A stretch of DNA of 64,000 nt from Scleromitrula shiraiana (taxonomy: Eukaryota > Ascomycota > Leotiomycetes > Helotiales > Sclerotiniaceae). Below, in pieces: positions 21,769-34,682 of the stretch (its first letter is position 1; every line of letters starts with the position of its first letter). The stretch lies in assembly GCA_028455995.1 (NCBI GenBank), contig JABELC010000003.1, positions 496,001-560,000 of the forward strand. The letters run 5' to 3'. The notes beneath the pieces are model-generated. The model did not search any database. It saw only the letters and a program-made list of their open reading frames with translations, and was not told where the DNA came from. The position numbers were made by a program, and so were the translations under genes.

Positions 21769-22467
21769 TCATTTTTTCGTATCGGTTGCGACTTCTGCGA
21801 CTGCCTCGCCCTCTCCTTCCACTTCCACCGTGGCTACCTCATCTTGGTCTTGCCCTTCTACCTTCACGTCACAGTCCTTAGCCTTCGGCTCTCCATCAGA
21901 GTCAAACCCAAGCAAGTCCAATTCTCTTATCAATTCGTTGATTTTGATAACCTTCGCAAACTGTTCTGGTAATAACTTAGCTCCTTCCTGTTGACTTTTC
22001 TCCTTCAATTCCTTCGCCTGCTTCAACTTCTTCTTCAAATTTCTAGCTTTCTTCTCCCTCTCAACTTCCGGATCAACCTCTTCCTTCTTCTCGACCTCTA
22101 CATCCTTCTTCCCCACTCTCCAATCTTTACTCTCGCTGCCCTTCGCTACTTCCTCTCCATCCTCTCCAGCCTTAGCCTTCTTCTTCGCCTCTCTTCTCTT
22201 CGCATTCTTGTTACTCGCTGCACTTCTACTTCCATTTGTATCACTCTTTAATCCCTCGGCACCAGGTACCCCACCACTACCACGATTCTTCCACGACTCT
22301 GCAGTTTGGTTCTTGTATACTTCAACGTCCTCGGGTGGTTTGTATCCAGGTCGAATCTTGATTTCTTTTCGTTTCGTACCATCTGCACGAAGAGAGGATG
22401 GAATGTGGCGCTCGCCCGTTTGGGTCTCGATGATGCCGGCTTTGGAGGGTGTTGGTACTGAGGGCAT
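21769..22467 (-). CDS. PYM-like exon-junction-complex disassembly factor
   Basis: Intronless, 232 aa. Residues about 11-52 match the Mago-binding domain of PYM (WIBG): GIIETQTGERHIPSSLRADG, then KIRPGYKPPEDVEVYKN, which in animals contacts the Mago-Y14 heterodimer. PYM removes exon junction complexes from translated mRNAs in association with the ribosome. The middle is Lys/Glu-rich with a coiled segment (NLKKKLKQAKELKEKSQQE), and the C-terminal LPEQFAKVIKINELIRELDLL helix corresponds to the conserved C-terminal region. The rest is acidic. Starts 318 bp from the divergent QCR9 gene. Confidence 0.9.
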   Translation of the reverse strand: MPSVPTPSKAGIIETQTGERHIPSSLRADGTKRKEIKIRPGYKPPEDVEVYKNQTAESWKNRGSGGVPGAEGLKSDTNGSRSAASNKNAKRREAKKKAKAGEDGEEVAKGSESKDWRVGKKDVEVEKKEEVDPEVEREKKARNLKKKLKQAKELKEKSQQEGAKLLPEQFAKVIKINELIRELDLLGFDSDGEPKAKDCDVKVEGQDQDEVATVEVEGEGEAVAEVATDTKK

Positions 22468-22785
22468 TTTGGGAATTTTGGGATAAATCCCTTCCTTTGA
22501 GCAATGGAAATGGATTGTAGTATATAGACACTAAGCAAATTTGAAACCCAAGAAATATTCAATTTTGTTTACCTCCAAGCCGTATTTGCATTGAATGAGG
22601 CTATCACACAAAGAAATCGTCCAATTAGAGGCCTTCAAATTCTGACCATCCCATCGGGAGTTTGCGCTGTTTTCCCGAAAAGCCAAAATCGTCCCTAGTA
22701 ATAATATTCGATCCTCAACTCAACGAAGTACTTCACATTGAATACCTGTCTCTACTTGATCTGCGAAGAGTACCAATTGATCGCC
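22468..22785. promoter_or_regulatory. bidirectional promoter region, PYM / QCR9
   Basis: 318 bp between divergent start codons, including both 5' leaders. No specific motif is assigned. Confidence 0.4.
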
Positions 22786-23265
22786 ATGGTATGTTGATAC
22801 TCTTGACTAGGGGTTCAGTTCCCAAAAGTAGTGCTAATGTGTGCAATTTCAGTCTTCCGCAAGCCGTCCTATTTACAAGCAAGTCAACCCACCATGCGCC
22901 CACGATCCGACACCGAAGGATGGAGGAATCTTATTCTCATGGAACTAGATGGCTAATTGATATTGGGGTTTAGCTTCATCTTCCGAAAGAACTATGTGTT
23001 CCTCGGCGCAGTCTTTGCATCTGCTTTCGGATTCGAGATGTATGTTCACTTGTACAACCGGATAGAGAGGACAGAGAGCATTCGGGCTGATATATTACAG
23101 GGCATACGATTCAGTCACAGATAGAATTTGGGATTCTATGAACAAAGGCGTAAGTTTTGTCACCAGGTTGAAGATACGGGATGTGGGCTGACGGCTGGTT
23201 GATTATAGCGACAATGGAAAGATATCCGATCGAGATACATTGAGGCTGGCGATGACGATGAATAA
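22786..23265 (+). CDS. qcr9: ubiquinol-cytochrome c reductase subunit 9 (complex III)
   Basis: Small single-pass inner-membrane subunit of the bc1 complex, 66 aa. Five exons: 22786-22788 (ATG only), 22853-22878, 22974-23039, 23101-23149 and 23209-23265. The joined frame reads MSSASRPIYNFIFRKNYVFL in exons 1-3, then a hydrophobic stretch GAVFASAFGFEMAYD, DRIWDSMNKGRQWKDIR and an acidic tail. This matches the QCR9 pattern (IYN..FRKN...W..N.G..WKDI). Intron 2 (22879-22973) uses a GC donor (AA|GCAAGT) and ends TTTAG; the others are GT-AG. All exons are too short to appear as open frames. The start is the least certain part, since exon 1 holds only the initiator codon. Confidence 0.88.
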
Positions 23266-23874
23266 GGGTCGAAAGGGGGCAAGGAATGACAACGGAGGAT
23301 AGATTAGAGGCGTCAGTTTTGGGCATGGAGCATTCATTGCAGAGTGTATAAAAGGCAAGAGATTGTAGCACTATAAAGGCATGGCAAAAACGCAACATTA
23401 CAAAGCTGGTATCACAAGTATATCGCGAATCATATTGGCCCATTGTGATAAAGAGAATACCTACGAAAAATGTATAACTTCATTCTTCGAATCAAATTAT
23501 GATTAGTGTTTGGCCAGTTTTATGCCATTACTGCAGTGTATTATATTTTTGATATTGCGCTTGCTTGTGAGAGCTCATGAAACAAAATCCCCCCCGCGTC
23601 ACTGTACCCAAGTACATCTCATCTTTTTATGAACCACAAAAAATTCCCAACATTTAAATCAAAGCATTGGATCGGCGCAGAGGAGTTATTCTCATGATTA
23701 AGCAAATGATCGATAGATGAATTCAAGCCACTTTCCATCTTCTGCAGTTGTAGAGTTTAATTTCCCATAGCTACCAACCAAGGTATCACTTTCCAACTCA
23801 GAGACGATAACGATTCTTTATCAAGAAAAACAATACAACCAACTACAAACATCGTCGACACAACCATCCATCGT
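23266..23874. other. intergenic, QCR9 3' region and UBR1 leader
   Basis: Contains no recognised gene. The last 60 bp are A/C-rich, as is typical of a fungal 5' leader, ending at the UBR1 start. Confidence 0.5.
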
Positions 23875-26800
23875 ATGATAGAGAGGGGAGATATCGAGGA
23901 TTCTCAAAAGAGTATGGCAGAAGAATCTATGCCGTCACGGCAGCTCTGCGAGTTCCTAAAAACATTGCCCCTCCAACACAAAAATCGCTATACTGAACAA
24001 GCGGAACGCGACCTAATCCAGAACCTCTTTTGGTCCCTAGCAGGCGGTTTACAATCAAACTTCAATCTCTTCTTCCCCGAGAACTCAAGACCGTCACCTA
24101 CAACTACATGGAAACTTAGAAAGGCACAAGGAGGGGAAGATGGCGATGAATTTACAGAGGCGGCAAGGGGCAAGGTCTGCGGGCACATCTTCAAATCCGG
24201 AGAAGCTTCATACAGATGCAAGACTTGCAGTTCCGATGACACATGCGTACTCTGTAGTCGATGTTACGATTCTTCGGATCATACGGGACATATGGTATAT
24301 GTGAGTGTATCGTTGGGCAACAGCGGCTGTTGTGATTGCGGAGATCCTGAAGCATGGCGCTTACCTGTACATTGCTCAATACACACAGAATATGACGCGG
24401 AATCCAAGGGCAAAGATAAGGGAAAGGCAGACAGTCTGCCGGATGATCTGGTGGAAAGTATACGGATGACGATTGGACGGGTTTTGGATTATATCTGTGA
24501 TGTCATTTCATGTTCGCCGGAGCAGTTACGATTACCCAAATCGAAGGAGACGATTCAGCTAGATGAGAAGATGTCGAGATTAACATCTTCTTACTATAAT
24601 GGAGATATCGTAGAGGATCCATGCGAATATGCCTTGCTGTTATGGAATGATGAGAAACACACGGTCAACGAGGTTCGGGATCATGTTGCAAGAGCATGCA
24701 AAGTAACGACGCGGGAGGGGATGCAACGGGCACAAGAAACTGATGATATCGGTCGAAGTATCATCAAGTATAGCACAGATATTGACAAATTACTCAAAGT
24801 CTCGAAAATCATAGAGCAAATCAAGGTCACTGTGACTATCCGGTCTGCTCGTGATACCTTTAGAGAGCAGATGTGTGGTACTATGATCGAGTGGTTGAGC
24901 GATATCTCGGGTTGTAGTGTTGGCCCAAATCATAGCATCCTACGTGAAGTTGTATGCGAAGAGATGCTCAAGCAATGGAACACGGGGAGTGCCGCGAGTA
25001 ATCGGGATGTGGGCATGCATGGAATTGATGATCACACGAATGACGAGTTGACCGTGGAACATATAACATACGGACAGGTGATGCGGGAGCGCCAGGCTCA
25101 AGTATTTAGAGCCGTTGCAGCAGCAGCCTTTCCAGAAGATTCAGATGATGATACCGATAATGGAGACGTCGTTCTAATAGAGGAGATTGAGGCCGATGTA
25201 ACCAGCGATGAAGAGGATGATGAAAGGGCAGACGAACAAGATGGGGAAAGAGGTGAAGCGAGACGTTTAGCGCGTGAACTCAGACGCAGACGTAACGAAG
25301 CTCGCGCAGGAGCCGCGCAGGTACAAGAAGTTTTCAATACGTTACTAGCTAATGTACGACCTGCTCAACCTGAACCTCAAGCTGCTCCAGTCCAGGAATT
25401 ACTTAATACTTTAATGGGAGCGCCACCACAACCCGAGACTGATACAGATGGAGATGTTGATATGCTTGCAGAAAACGAACCTGATGCAGCTCTAGAAGTT
25501 GAAGAAGCTACATATGCTGGGTACCCTCCACCGCCGCCGCCACCACCCCCTCCTGCACCTCAACGAACTACTACAGATCGAGATCTCACCCCCTCGGATT
25601 CCGATACCACGGAAATGCAACCTCTAATATCCCAAAACATTTTTGCAAAGAGTCATTCAGTGATTCCCAAGACACCTCGAACTCGCGTGAATGATGAAGC
25701 TCCAAAACCTGCTCGCTATTGGCTTGAAACCCCTGTTGCTTTTAACGACAAAGACTCTGTATCATTACACGAGGATCTCTGGCAAAGATTGCGATTGGAT
25801 TGGCTCATTCTTTTTGACCTTAGAATGTGGAAGAAGGTTAGGGTCGATCTTCGTGAACTTTATATTTCAACAGTGGTTTCGATACCGGAGTTCAAGCGTG
25901 TCCTTAGTATACGTTTTGCGGGTCTATATACAACTCTTGCACAGCTTTATCTTATCGCTGATCGAGAGCCAGATCACTCGATCATCAACATCTCTTTGCA
26001 AATGTTAACCACTCCATCGATTACAGCAGAAATTGTTGAAAGAGGCAATTTCTTAACAAATTTGATGGCAATTCTTTACACTTTCCTTACTACTCGACAA
26101 GTTGGTCATCCTCATGAACTCTTTCCGAATGCTACATTGGCTTTTGATTCTGGCTCTGTGACTAACAGACGCATGTACCATTTCTTTATGGATCTCAAGT
26201 ACTTGTTTAGTTCAGAGCATGTGCAGGCAAAGCTGCGTTCTGAAGAGCAATACATGATGCAGTTCTTAGATCTTGTCAAGCTTCACCAGGGTATTTGTCC
26301 AAATGTTAGAGCAGTAGGTGAACATGTGGAGTATGAGACAGATGCTTGGATTAGTGCTTCTTTAATCACACGGGAAATCAACAGATTATGCAGACAATTT
26401 GCCGAATCGTTTAAATGGAGTATTGACGGCGGTGTCGCATGCGAGCACGCGATCAGACTAGCAGCCAAAGCCGTCATCCTCAACTCCCTTGGTGCGGAAA
26501 GGAAACGATTCACTCAAGCAGAGATCAAGGATGAGATAAAGTTCAAGAAGGTGGGCGACTACGAATTCGATTCCACCGGTCCATCCAGTACTATCGAGCA
26601 GTACTCCGTTGTCAAGTTTGTTGTCGAGTCACAACCTATTAGTTTCCATCACGCTCTGCACTACACCTTGTCTTGGCTCATTGAATCCGGTAAGAGCATG
26701 TCTCGCGAAAGGCTTAGAGATCTTCTCAGCTTCACTACTCAGGATCTTCTGCAAAAGCCCAGAGCAATGGGACAACGGACCATGCCTGGTCAAGAACATA

Positions 26801-29800
26801 GCCCTGAAGATCATCTTATGGCTGCCTTTGACTATCCATTACGAGTTTGTGCTTGGTTGGCACAAATGAAAGCTAGCATGTGGGTACGAAATGGCATGAG
26901 TCTTCGTCATCAACAGGGTACATACCGTGGAGTTGCTCAACGTGACGTCTCCCATCATCGCGATATTTTCCTACTACAGACTGCTATGGTGGTTTGCCCT
27001 CCTGCTCGTATGTTAGTATCAATGATTGATAGGTTCGGCCTCGAATTCTTCATGAAAGGCTTATACGAAGTAAAGCCAGAGGGTGTGGATGATGGTCAGA
27101 TGCTCGATGTCGCTGAAGATCTGATTCACCTACTCATTATCTTGATCAGCGATCGAACATCTCTTATCCTAAACGACGAAGATCCTGGGTCCCATGTGCT
27201 TGCAATGCGTCGTGATATCACTCATGTTCTCTGTTTCAAACCATTATCCTTTACAGAGATATGCACCAAGTTGCCTGATAAGTTTCAAGACCAAGAAGAG
27301 TGTCAGGAAATCCTTGATGAGATGACGACATTCAAGCCTCCTGAAGGTTTATCTGATGTCGGAGTTTTCGAGCTAAAAGAACAGTACTTGCAGGACATTG
27401 ATCCTTACATCGCCCATTACAACAAGAATCAAAGAGAAGAGTCTGAGAATACCTACAAGGCTTGGGTGGCGAAGAAAACAGGCAGGCCACCTGCTGAGAT
27501 TGTTTTCGAACCAAAATTGAGATCCATCGAAAGCGGTGTCTTTTCGGACCTTGCAGCCTTTACAAGGACTGGCATGTTTGCACAGATTATCTATTACTCC
27601 CTCCTATATCCAATGAGGGCAGGAAATTTTGCTGCAACTGTGCCTGTAACACGAGTCGAAGCATTTTTACACATTGTCTTGCACCTGGTTCTTATTGCCG
27701 TATCGGAGGATACTTCGGTTGAGGACCCCTCTGTCGAACCCCAGGACTCATTTATTTCTGTAGCTCTTACGAATAATGCACGAAGTAATTATATTCCAAA
27801 TGCTCCTGGAGCCAAGACAATTGTCGCTATCCTAGAGTTACTTTCACGGAAGGAGGAATACAAAGCATGTCATCCAAAAATTAATCTGGTTCTAAAGAGG
27901 ATCAAGCAAAAACGTCCTCAAAGCTTTGCGACTGCATTCTCTAGACTAGGTGTTCCAGTTGACAGGATATCAACAGCCTCGCCAGCAATTAATAATGCCT
28001 CTGAGGATCGCGAGAAGAAGAAGCAAGCTGCATTGGAACGTCAAGCTAAAGTTATGGCACAATTCCAGCAGCAGCAGAAGAACTTTCTCGACAACCAAGG
28101 AGATATCGATTGGGGTGAGGATGAGTTGAGTGATGATAATATGGAGACAGAGGAGTCGAACTCAACCAGCTGTTACCAATACCCAACAGGAACTTGTATA
28201 CTTTGTCAAGAAGAGACTAAGGATGGTCGTCTTTATGGGACCTTTGCTTTTATGACTAAGAGTGCAATATTGCGACAAACTGACTTCTCAGATAGGGACT
28301 TCATTGGTGAGGCTTCAAACGTTCCCTCTAATCTAGATCGCTCAGCAGAAGCCATTCGTCCGTTTGGTGTCTCTGGTAACAATCGAGAGCAAGTTCACAA
28401 GGTTACTTCTAGCGGCGTCGATATTGTCAGCGAGCGCTCGTTCATTGGTAAAGGGTTTCCTATCGAATCCGCTCGGCCTGGAACAGTGTCAATTGGATGT
28501 GGCCATATCATGCATTATAAATGTTTTGAGGTTTACTACGAAGCTTCTAACCGACGTCACCAACATCAAATTGCCAGACATCATCCCGAGAGACTTGAGT
28601 ACAACGAGTTTGTCTGTCCGCTTTGTAAGGCATTAGGGAACTCTTTCTTTCCCATCATTTGGTCGCCCAAGGAAGATCTCCATCCTAACTCTTTACGAAC
28701 AAACAATTCGTTTGAAGATTGGATTGAGACTGTTGCTGGTATTCACCGCCAACCTCGAAGTGAAAGACTTAACTCGACTGCCAATTCGGAAAGCAGGAGC
28801 AGCGGCTGCATGCAACATTTTGTAGATCACAACAATGAGACTATCCCCGCACCCTTACTTAGCAAGATGTCCGAGTTGCTAATTGATTCTTGGGCTCCTT
28901 TATCACCGTCCATTTCATCCCCTTTCTCTCCTCAACAATCTAGGCTACAAGAACCAGGGGGTTCTGCCCCAACTTGGATGAATGACGCTGCTACTGAAAC
29001 CGCTCGTGCAGCTTCTCCTATGCGGGAATTGGTCAATATCTATCGACGACTTCGCGATACTATGATTAAAAACAACTTTGATTCTCATCACCCTGTCGAA
29101 CGTCTTGGCATGGGTCTACAGCCCGAGAATGATCTCTGCTCCAGTGATACATTGGCAAAAACTTTAGGATTTTCTATCTCCGCGGTTGAGATACAGCAGC
29201 GTGGCGTAGCAGCACCATCCGACCAGACTCTCTTAGAAAGCATTCCCCAGCAAACTCTTGCTCATTTACGAATATTGGCAGAAACCGCGCAATCATACAT
29301 CTCCACAGGAGGAATTAAATTTGCTGGTGATAATAGAGTTGCCAAAGAGTTCTGCAAAGACTACGAACGTCAATATTACCGGCTATTCTTAAAGGAACCC
29401 TATAGTACCAAAGAAGATCTACCATCACTCAATCATCTTTGCAAACCATTACTAAATCAAGATGTGTTTGTCTTCTTGGCTGAGATCTCACTGTGCCTCG
29501 CGCCGGTCGACAACATCGACATCATGCATCTTGTTCGACTCTGTTACCTAGCAGAGATGACCAAGGTTATTGTCCAAATAGGTCGTAGTATGCAGCATGA
29601 TGCCTGGCTGGATGTTATTCGTTCTGGATCCGGTAACAATGAGCTCGCCAGTTTCGCGGACTTTTGCAGCCACATCCAAGTATGTGATCGATTTAATCAG
29701 CCAGGTGCCTCGGGTTCTTCTGAATTACCTCTCTTCAACACCCTGCAAGAATACCGCTCACTTGTTCAGAAGTATATGCTTGTCTTCTTACGAAAAGTCA

Positions 29801-30594
29801 TCGTCCTGTTAAATGTCCGATATGGTGTTATGTTCCATAACCATATATCGTCAAACCCCGACGCAGATGAACTAGACCGCTTAACAGAAGCACTTTCACT
29901 GCCCTCTTTTGATGACATGTGCGCCCTAAACAACGACAACGCCTCTCGAACTATTCCATTCTTGGTTCAGAACTGGATAGATCATGCCAATAACTTTAAT
30001 GTCGGATTAAGGGAAAGCACTCACCAAATGGCTGTAAGCCATCCGGCTATCTTCGAACTCATCGGACTTCCCAAAAACTATGATACCCTTATGGAAGAAA
30101 CGATGAGGAGACGATGTCCTACTACCGGTAGAGATATTCAAGATCCAATGCTGTGTCTTTTCTGCAAGGAAATTTTCTGCGGTCAAAGTATCTGCTGTGC
30201 TGCCAATGGACCACCTAAACCTAATGGCGCTCCATCTGATAAAATTGGTGGCGCTCAACAACACATGCTTAAGTATGCCTTCACTTTCTCCCTTTTCATC
30301 TTCTCTCATGACTAATACAATTACAGATGTCAAAAGAACATAGGTCTTTACATCAATATCCGCAAGTGCTGTGTCTTCTATCTGTACCATACATCTGGCT
30401 CCTGGATGGTAGCGCCTTATATCGATAGATATGGAGAGGTAGATCCAGGTTTGAGACATAGTCGACAATTGTTCCTGAATCAAAAGAGATATGATGCGTT
30501 ACTTAGGACAGTTTGGTTGGGTCATGGGGTCGCAAGTGTTATTAGTAGGAAATTGGAGATGGATATTAACAATGGGGGATGGGAAACTATTTGA
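23875..30594 (+). CDS. ubr1: E3 ubiquitin ligase UBR1 (N-recognin)
   Basis: N-end rule ubiquitin ligase. Exons 23875-30272 and 30327-30594 over a 54-bp intron (GTATGC..ACAG) give 2221 aa. Order of domains: UBR box (about residues 100-170, CGHIFKSGEASYRCKTCSSD through GCCDCGDPEAW), which binds type 1 basic N-degrons; ClpS-like type 2 site (about 247-320, YALLLWNDEKHTVNEV); an acidic/disordered section with a ten-proline run near 550; an H2-type RING (about 1440-1583, CILCQEETKDG, then GCGHIMHYKCF, then FVCPLCK); and the C-terminal autoinhibitory region (KNIGLYINIRKCCVF, GEVDPGLRHSRQLFLNQKRY, ending NNGGWETI). Length and order are those of fungal UBR1. The ATG at 23875 is used; codon 14 (MAEESMP) is an alternative start. 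Confidence 0.96.
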
Positions 30595-32657
30595 GATGAG
30601 GTGGAGTGGGTGAAGAAATGATATGGGGAAGTATGTTTAGTGCGATTGTGGATGCGGATTATTCCCCTTTTTACTTTGTTTTTCCTGATTGTGGGAGGCG
30701 TATGGGATCGGCGAATTGTGATAGGAGGGTGGGAGCCTGAATGGGTTAGAATGACTGGTTGGGGCTCCTGATCTTTTGTTGTATTTGTAGCGTATTCGAC
30801 ATATATATTCATGGTGTTGTTCCTTGAGCATAAGTCATGTTATACATTATCTACTAGATCCGTCATTATGTTGAGTTTTCACTGTGTGGTTATAGATGAA
30901 TGATTCAACCAGGGTGTTGTGCGTATATTGGATGGAGTTTACATCTTTATTATCTATGTTGGGGTGTTCTCGGATACTTACGTATCGCTTCTTCGTGATT
31001 CATCGTCTAGAGACCAGTTTCACAACTTAGGCTGGTAATTAAGTGAAGTCCCTAGCATTATTTTTTAAGTGGCTCTCGAAATCTTTTACATTCCAAGGAA
31101 AGGGCATAAAAAGACGTTCTACCAGAAAGGTTCCAACTTTTTAGATTGAGAACGGCAAGCTTTTTCACCCAGAATATCTCAAGGTATCTGCTTATAAATT
31201 ACCTTTTTATATACATCTTGGTTACTGTGTCATATTTCAAGGCGCTGCAAATACGAATTGTTATCGTCGTTCTCATTGTATGGAAATTTGCCTAAACTGC
31301 TTGCACTAGTTGTTGTTAATTTTTTCATAAAAATAACATACCCATGATCCTTTAATATGATAGAGCTCAGTCTATGAGTTCAGTATCTATAGGTTTAGTA
31401 ATTATAGACTTCAAATCTGATAGCTGCACCTAAATTCGTTTGATTCAAGGATTAGGCGTTTGTCTACAATTTCAAGATAGTTATTTAGGAAATATTTATT
31501 GGTGGATGCATTGTCATGACATCATGAACGATTTATATAGTACCATCTGAAGTCGTTATTAAAGTACCGGTATTCTTGATACAAAAATCAATGATTATAG
31601 TGAATAGCAAGGCTTAGGAATTCTCAAATTCGGCTTATGTAACGGCTATTAGCTGCCGACCTCGGTGAATTGATCAGCACTATCTAGCCATCAAAAACTA
31701 AATATACAGGGCTACTAGTAGGTGTACTGAAGCCAAGGTGAAAGGTGAATTTCGAGATTGTTGTTGATTATTGTATGTCTCTATTGCTGTCATATTTTCC
31801 AATAAATTAACCGGGGAAGTATAAGGAATATAAAAGACAGCAATACAACTAATCTACTATATCGACAACAGAAATGCAACAATCACAACGATCGTAACAA
31901 ATACTCTCTGTTGAAGTCTTGACCTCATATTTCCCACCTCCCAATCCCCATCAACTTCGTCGCCAAAATACCTCATCGATTATACCTACCTACCCATATC
32001 ACTAATGCCACCTGTCGAAGTCCGATCCTTTCATAATATTGGCGTTACGTATTGACCTTGATTATCAGAACCTATTTATCATATGGAGAAACATTGAACG
32101 TTAAAAATCAGCGTCTTTTCATCCCTCTCCGCACTATGAAGCGAATTATTTGAATCTTGTTGTGGTTTACTAGTTGAGAGAAGCTCCTCAATGGTTCAAT
32201 TTCTGGAGGTTGTGTGCAGTCCAACTACTCCTTATCCGTTAAAGTAAGTGTGGATTTTCACAAACCCTTCGAAAATCACTCGTCGTAAAATCGAAGTGTA
32301 ATCTTTGCGGTAGGATAGAATATTGTTAGCAGCACTGTAATATATGGGGATAGGCAAAGAAAAATAGGAAGAGAGGGAAGTCGAGACTTCAGATTGTGGC
32401 GAATAGGTGAGAATGTTCTGTTGGTATCAGAATGGAGTAGGAGAGAGTTTCATATTGGAGAATTGGTATGGTTGAAACACTTGGCTCTGGGTCCCATGGG
32501 GAAACTGTGAGAGCGATAATGATATACTGTTTAACGAAACAAATTATAAACTTTCGTCATATTTGATATCCAATCTTAATGACATACATTTTATTATAAA
32601 AGTATATTACAATAATAACACAAGGATAAACTAATGAGACATTACTATGAGCGAACA
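30595..32657. other. 2-kb intergenic stretch; possible short first exon near 32005
   Basis: AT-rich and mostly featureless. One spot stands out: a CT-rich leader at 31920-32004 followed by an ATG at 32005 opening 16 codons (MPPVEVRSFHNIGVTY) with a GTATTG donor-like sequence just before the stop. No convincing downstream exon was found, so no gene is called. The remainder holds nothing recognised. Confidence 0.4.
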
Positions 32658-34206
32658 TTAAGGAGTCCACGCTAAGCCATTTTTAGCTACGACATATGAT
32701 TCGCCATTAGCTACCGCCCTGGCATTCTTGATTTCCCATTCAAACTCCTTGAGTGCCCTGATCTCACTACCCACAAACAAACCACCTATTAATCCATCTA
32801 TCATGCCTGCGCTCAATCCTAAAGTGGACAACAGCATGAGTAAAAATGCCACGAAATTGCGAGAACTAAACCATACGGCTATTAAACAGCCTATACTGAT
32901 AAACAGTGACGCGATGAAATGGCCAAGCCGGAGACGTCGTTGACGACGTTCTCGGGCGTGGTATTTGATAATCATGGCTAGAATCTCATCGTATGTGGAT
33001 ACAGGTAGGTAAGGTGGAGAAGAAGAATCCTTGAGTTGTAGATGTGGGCTTGTGAGGCCGGTATCAGAGGGCGCAGTTTGGAGGTAGACCCCATTGGAGA
33101 CCGCCGAAGCATTGTCTTTGCTTTGCTGGGCAGGCGAAGCATAACTTGTGCGCACAAGTGTAGTTTCGACGGAAAAGTGATCACTGAGTGAACATTGAAG
33201 AATGGGGTGACGTTTCAGCATACCTACACTGGCAGATTGCACGACCCAGCCTCCTCGACTTGGATTTTCTGGATCGAAGCATGTATTTGCGAATATATAA
33301 TCTAATCGTTTAGCACATGGGTCCGGCGTGTCACCTGAGATTTCAATCTCAGGCCGATTGGGACCAAGGCGCTTTTGTTGGCCCTTATTCCATCGCCATG
33401 TATTCAGAACACTGTCGCAAGTAGCACCGTTTTCGTCGATATTGAACTTTGCGGTAGGTATAGGACGTCGACGTGCTTTTTCTGCATCATCTATAGCAGC
33501 TCCAATAGAACAATCTGGATGTAAAACCATCCAAACATCACGAGTAAGAGAGTGTGTACTGATGAGGCGATGTGCGAGAGAAAGAGGTACCATATTGAAG
33601 TCGCCAAGTCCTAATACCAGATGTCCACGTTCTGCTGCTCCCCTCATGAGTTTTGATATTTCCCATGCTTGTGCGGTTCGATGGCATATGTAGGAATCGT
33701 TGGGTTCTCGTTCGTAAGGTGCGTGGAGCTGCGAGAAATATCAGTTTTAGATTTAGTTGGATAACAGACAGTTCTCTCACATGAGTGGTAAACACTTCGA
33801 CGATATCTTTGACACCTGGCCCAAATCTAATTCTTGCGCTTGCAACTCCTTTACCCACATACCAATCCCCTCTAAAGAATGCAGTAGGTCTGCCATTGAG
33901 AGGATACCTGTGCATGGAACTCTCTTCGATTGGCCATTTGGAAAGTACCGCCAATCCGCCTCCAAATATTCCACTATAATAGAATTTTCCATAGGGTAGG
34001 ATGTGCTTCGTCTCTTCTCTTATACTTTCATAATCCTTTTGTGTCCAGCATTCCTGCAATCCAACGATATGGGGCGTCGGAACGGCAGATCCTATTTGTT
34101 TTCCAATTTCTGTTAAACGTTCGGATCGAACATCTGAGATGAATTTGAGACCCCAGCAATTGAGAGTTATCACATTGATCTCTGCTACTTCAGGTAGAGA
34201 TTCCAT
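32658..34206 (-). CDS. isc1: inositol phosphosphingolipid phospholipase C / neutral sphingomyelinase (ISC1-like)
   Basis: Hydrolyses inositol phosphosphingolipids (or sphingomyelin) to ceramide. Exons 33781-34206 and 32658-33728 over a 52-bp intron (GTGAGA..GCAG) give 498 aa. The endonuclease/exonuclease/phosphatase fold motifs are present in order: VITLNCWGL, VGLQECW, FTTHLHAPY across the intron, LVLGLGDFNMVP, RLDYIFA and CSLSDHFSVE. These contain the Glu, Asp, Asn and His expected for the magnesium-dependent active site. Two hydrophobic helices near residues 408-462 (SLFISIGCLIAVWFS and VAFLLMLLSTLGLSAGMI) match the C-terminal membrane anchor of this family. Divergent from the WD40 gene with 476 bp between starts. 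Confidence 0.92.
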
Positions 34207-34682
34207 ATTAGTCCGACTGAGATGTTAAATGTAGAAACATAAATTGAAAGAATAGGGGGCGAGAAGCTCTATTTTACTTGTCTATATCGGAAAAATCGAT
34301 AAAGCTGTGAAGAGGCGTAGTGAAATTAGACAGTCTGGTTTAAGATATTCTGCATTTATATCATTGATATTTTGATAATAGGGGCAGCTAAAAATCTCAA
34401 CGTCATGGTTCTCTGTATGAACTTAACTTTTGTTTTATTGTATAGCAATTTCTAGACAATTTTCATTGTAGACTTCTCTCTTTATGACTCTCAGATTGTT
34501 GGAAAGAATAAGGGAGCGCGGCAAATGGATCTAAGACGCTAGACGATGCGCTAGCGCTAGCGGCTAATCCCCCGGTCCGATACACGCGCCTCGAAATTCC
34601 AAGAAGTAGGTAGGGATCAGCAATTGAGGATGATCGGTACTCTAATTATATCCATCTTCGATTTACTACAGCATCACCAAAT
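34207..34682. promoter_or_regulatory. bidirectional promoter region, ISC1 / SWD3-like
   Basis: 476 bp between divergent ATGs. A GC-rich patch around 34510-34600 contrasts with AT-rich surroundings and includes a perfect 14-bp palindrome at 34549-34562. Confidence 0.45.
34549..34562. promoter_or_regulatory. 14-bp perfect palindrome in a divergent promoter
   Basis: CGCTAGCGCTAGCG equals its own reverse complement, with NheI-like GCTAGC present twice. It lies about 120 bp before the WD40 start and about 340 bp before the ISC1 start. It could be a dimeric factor site; function is inference. Confidence 0.4.

Noticed and set aside
33538..34206. 222-aa version of the ISC1 N terminus
   Set aside because: It reads through a GTGAGA..GCAG intron; the spliced form restores FTTHLHAPY and the catalytic second half.
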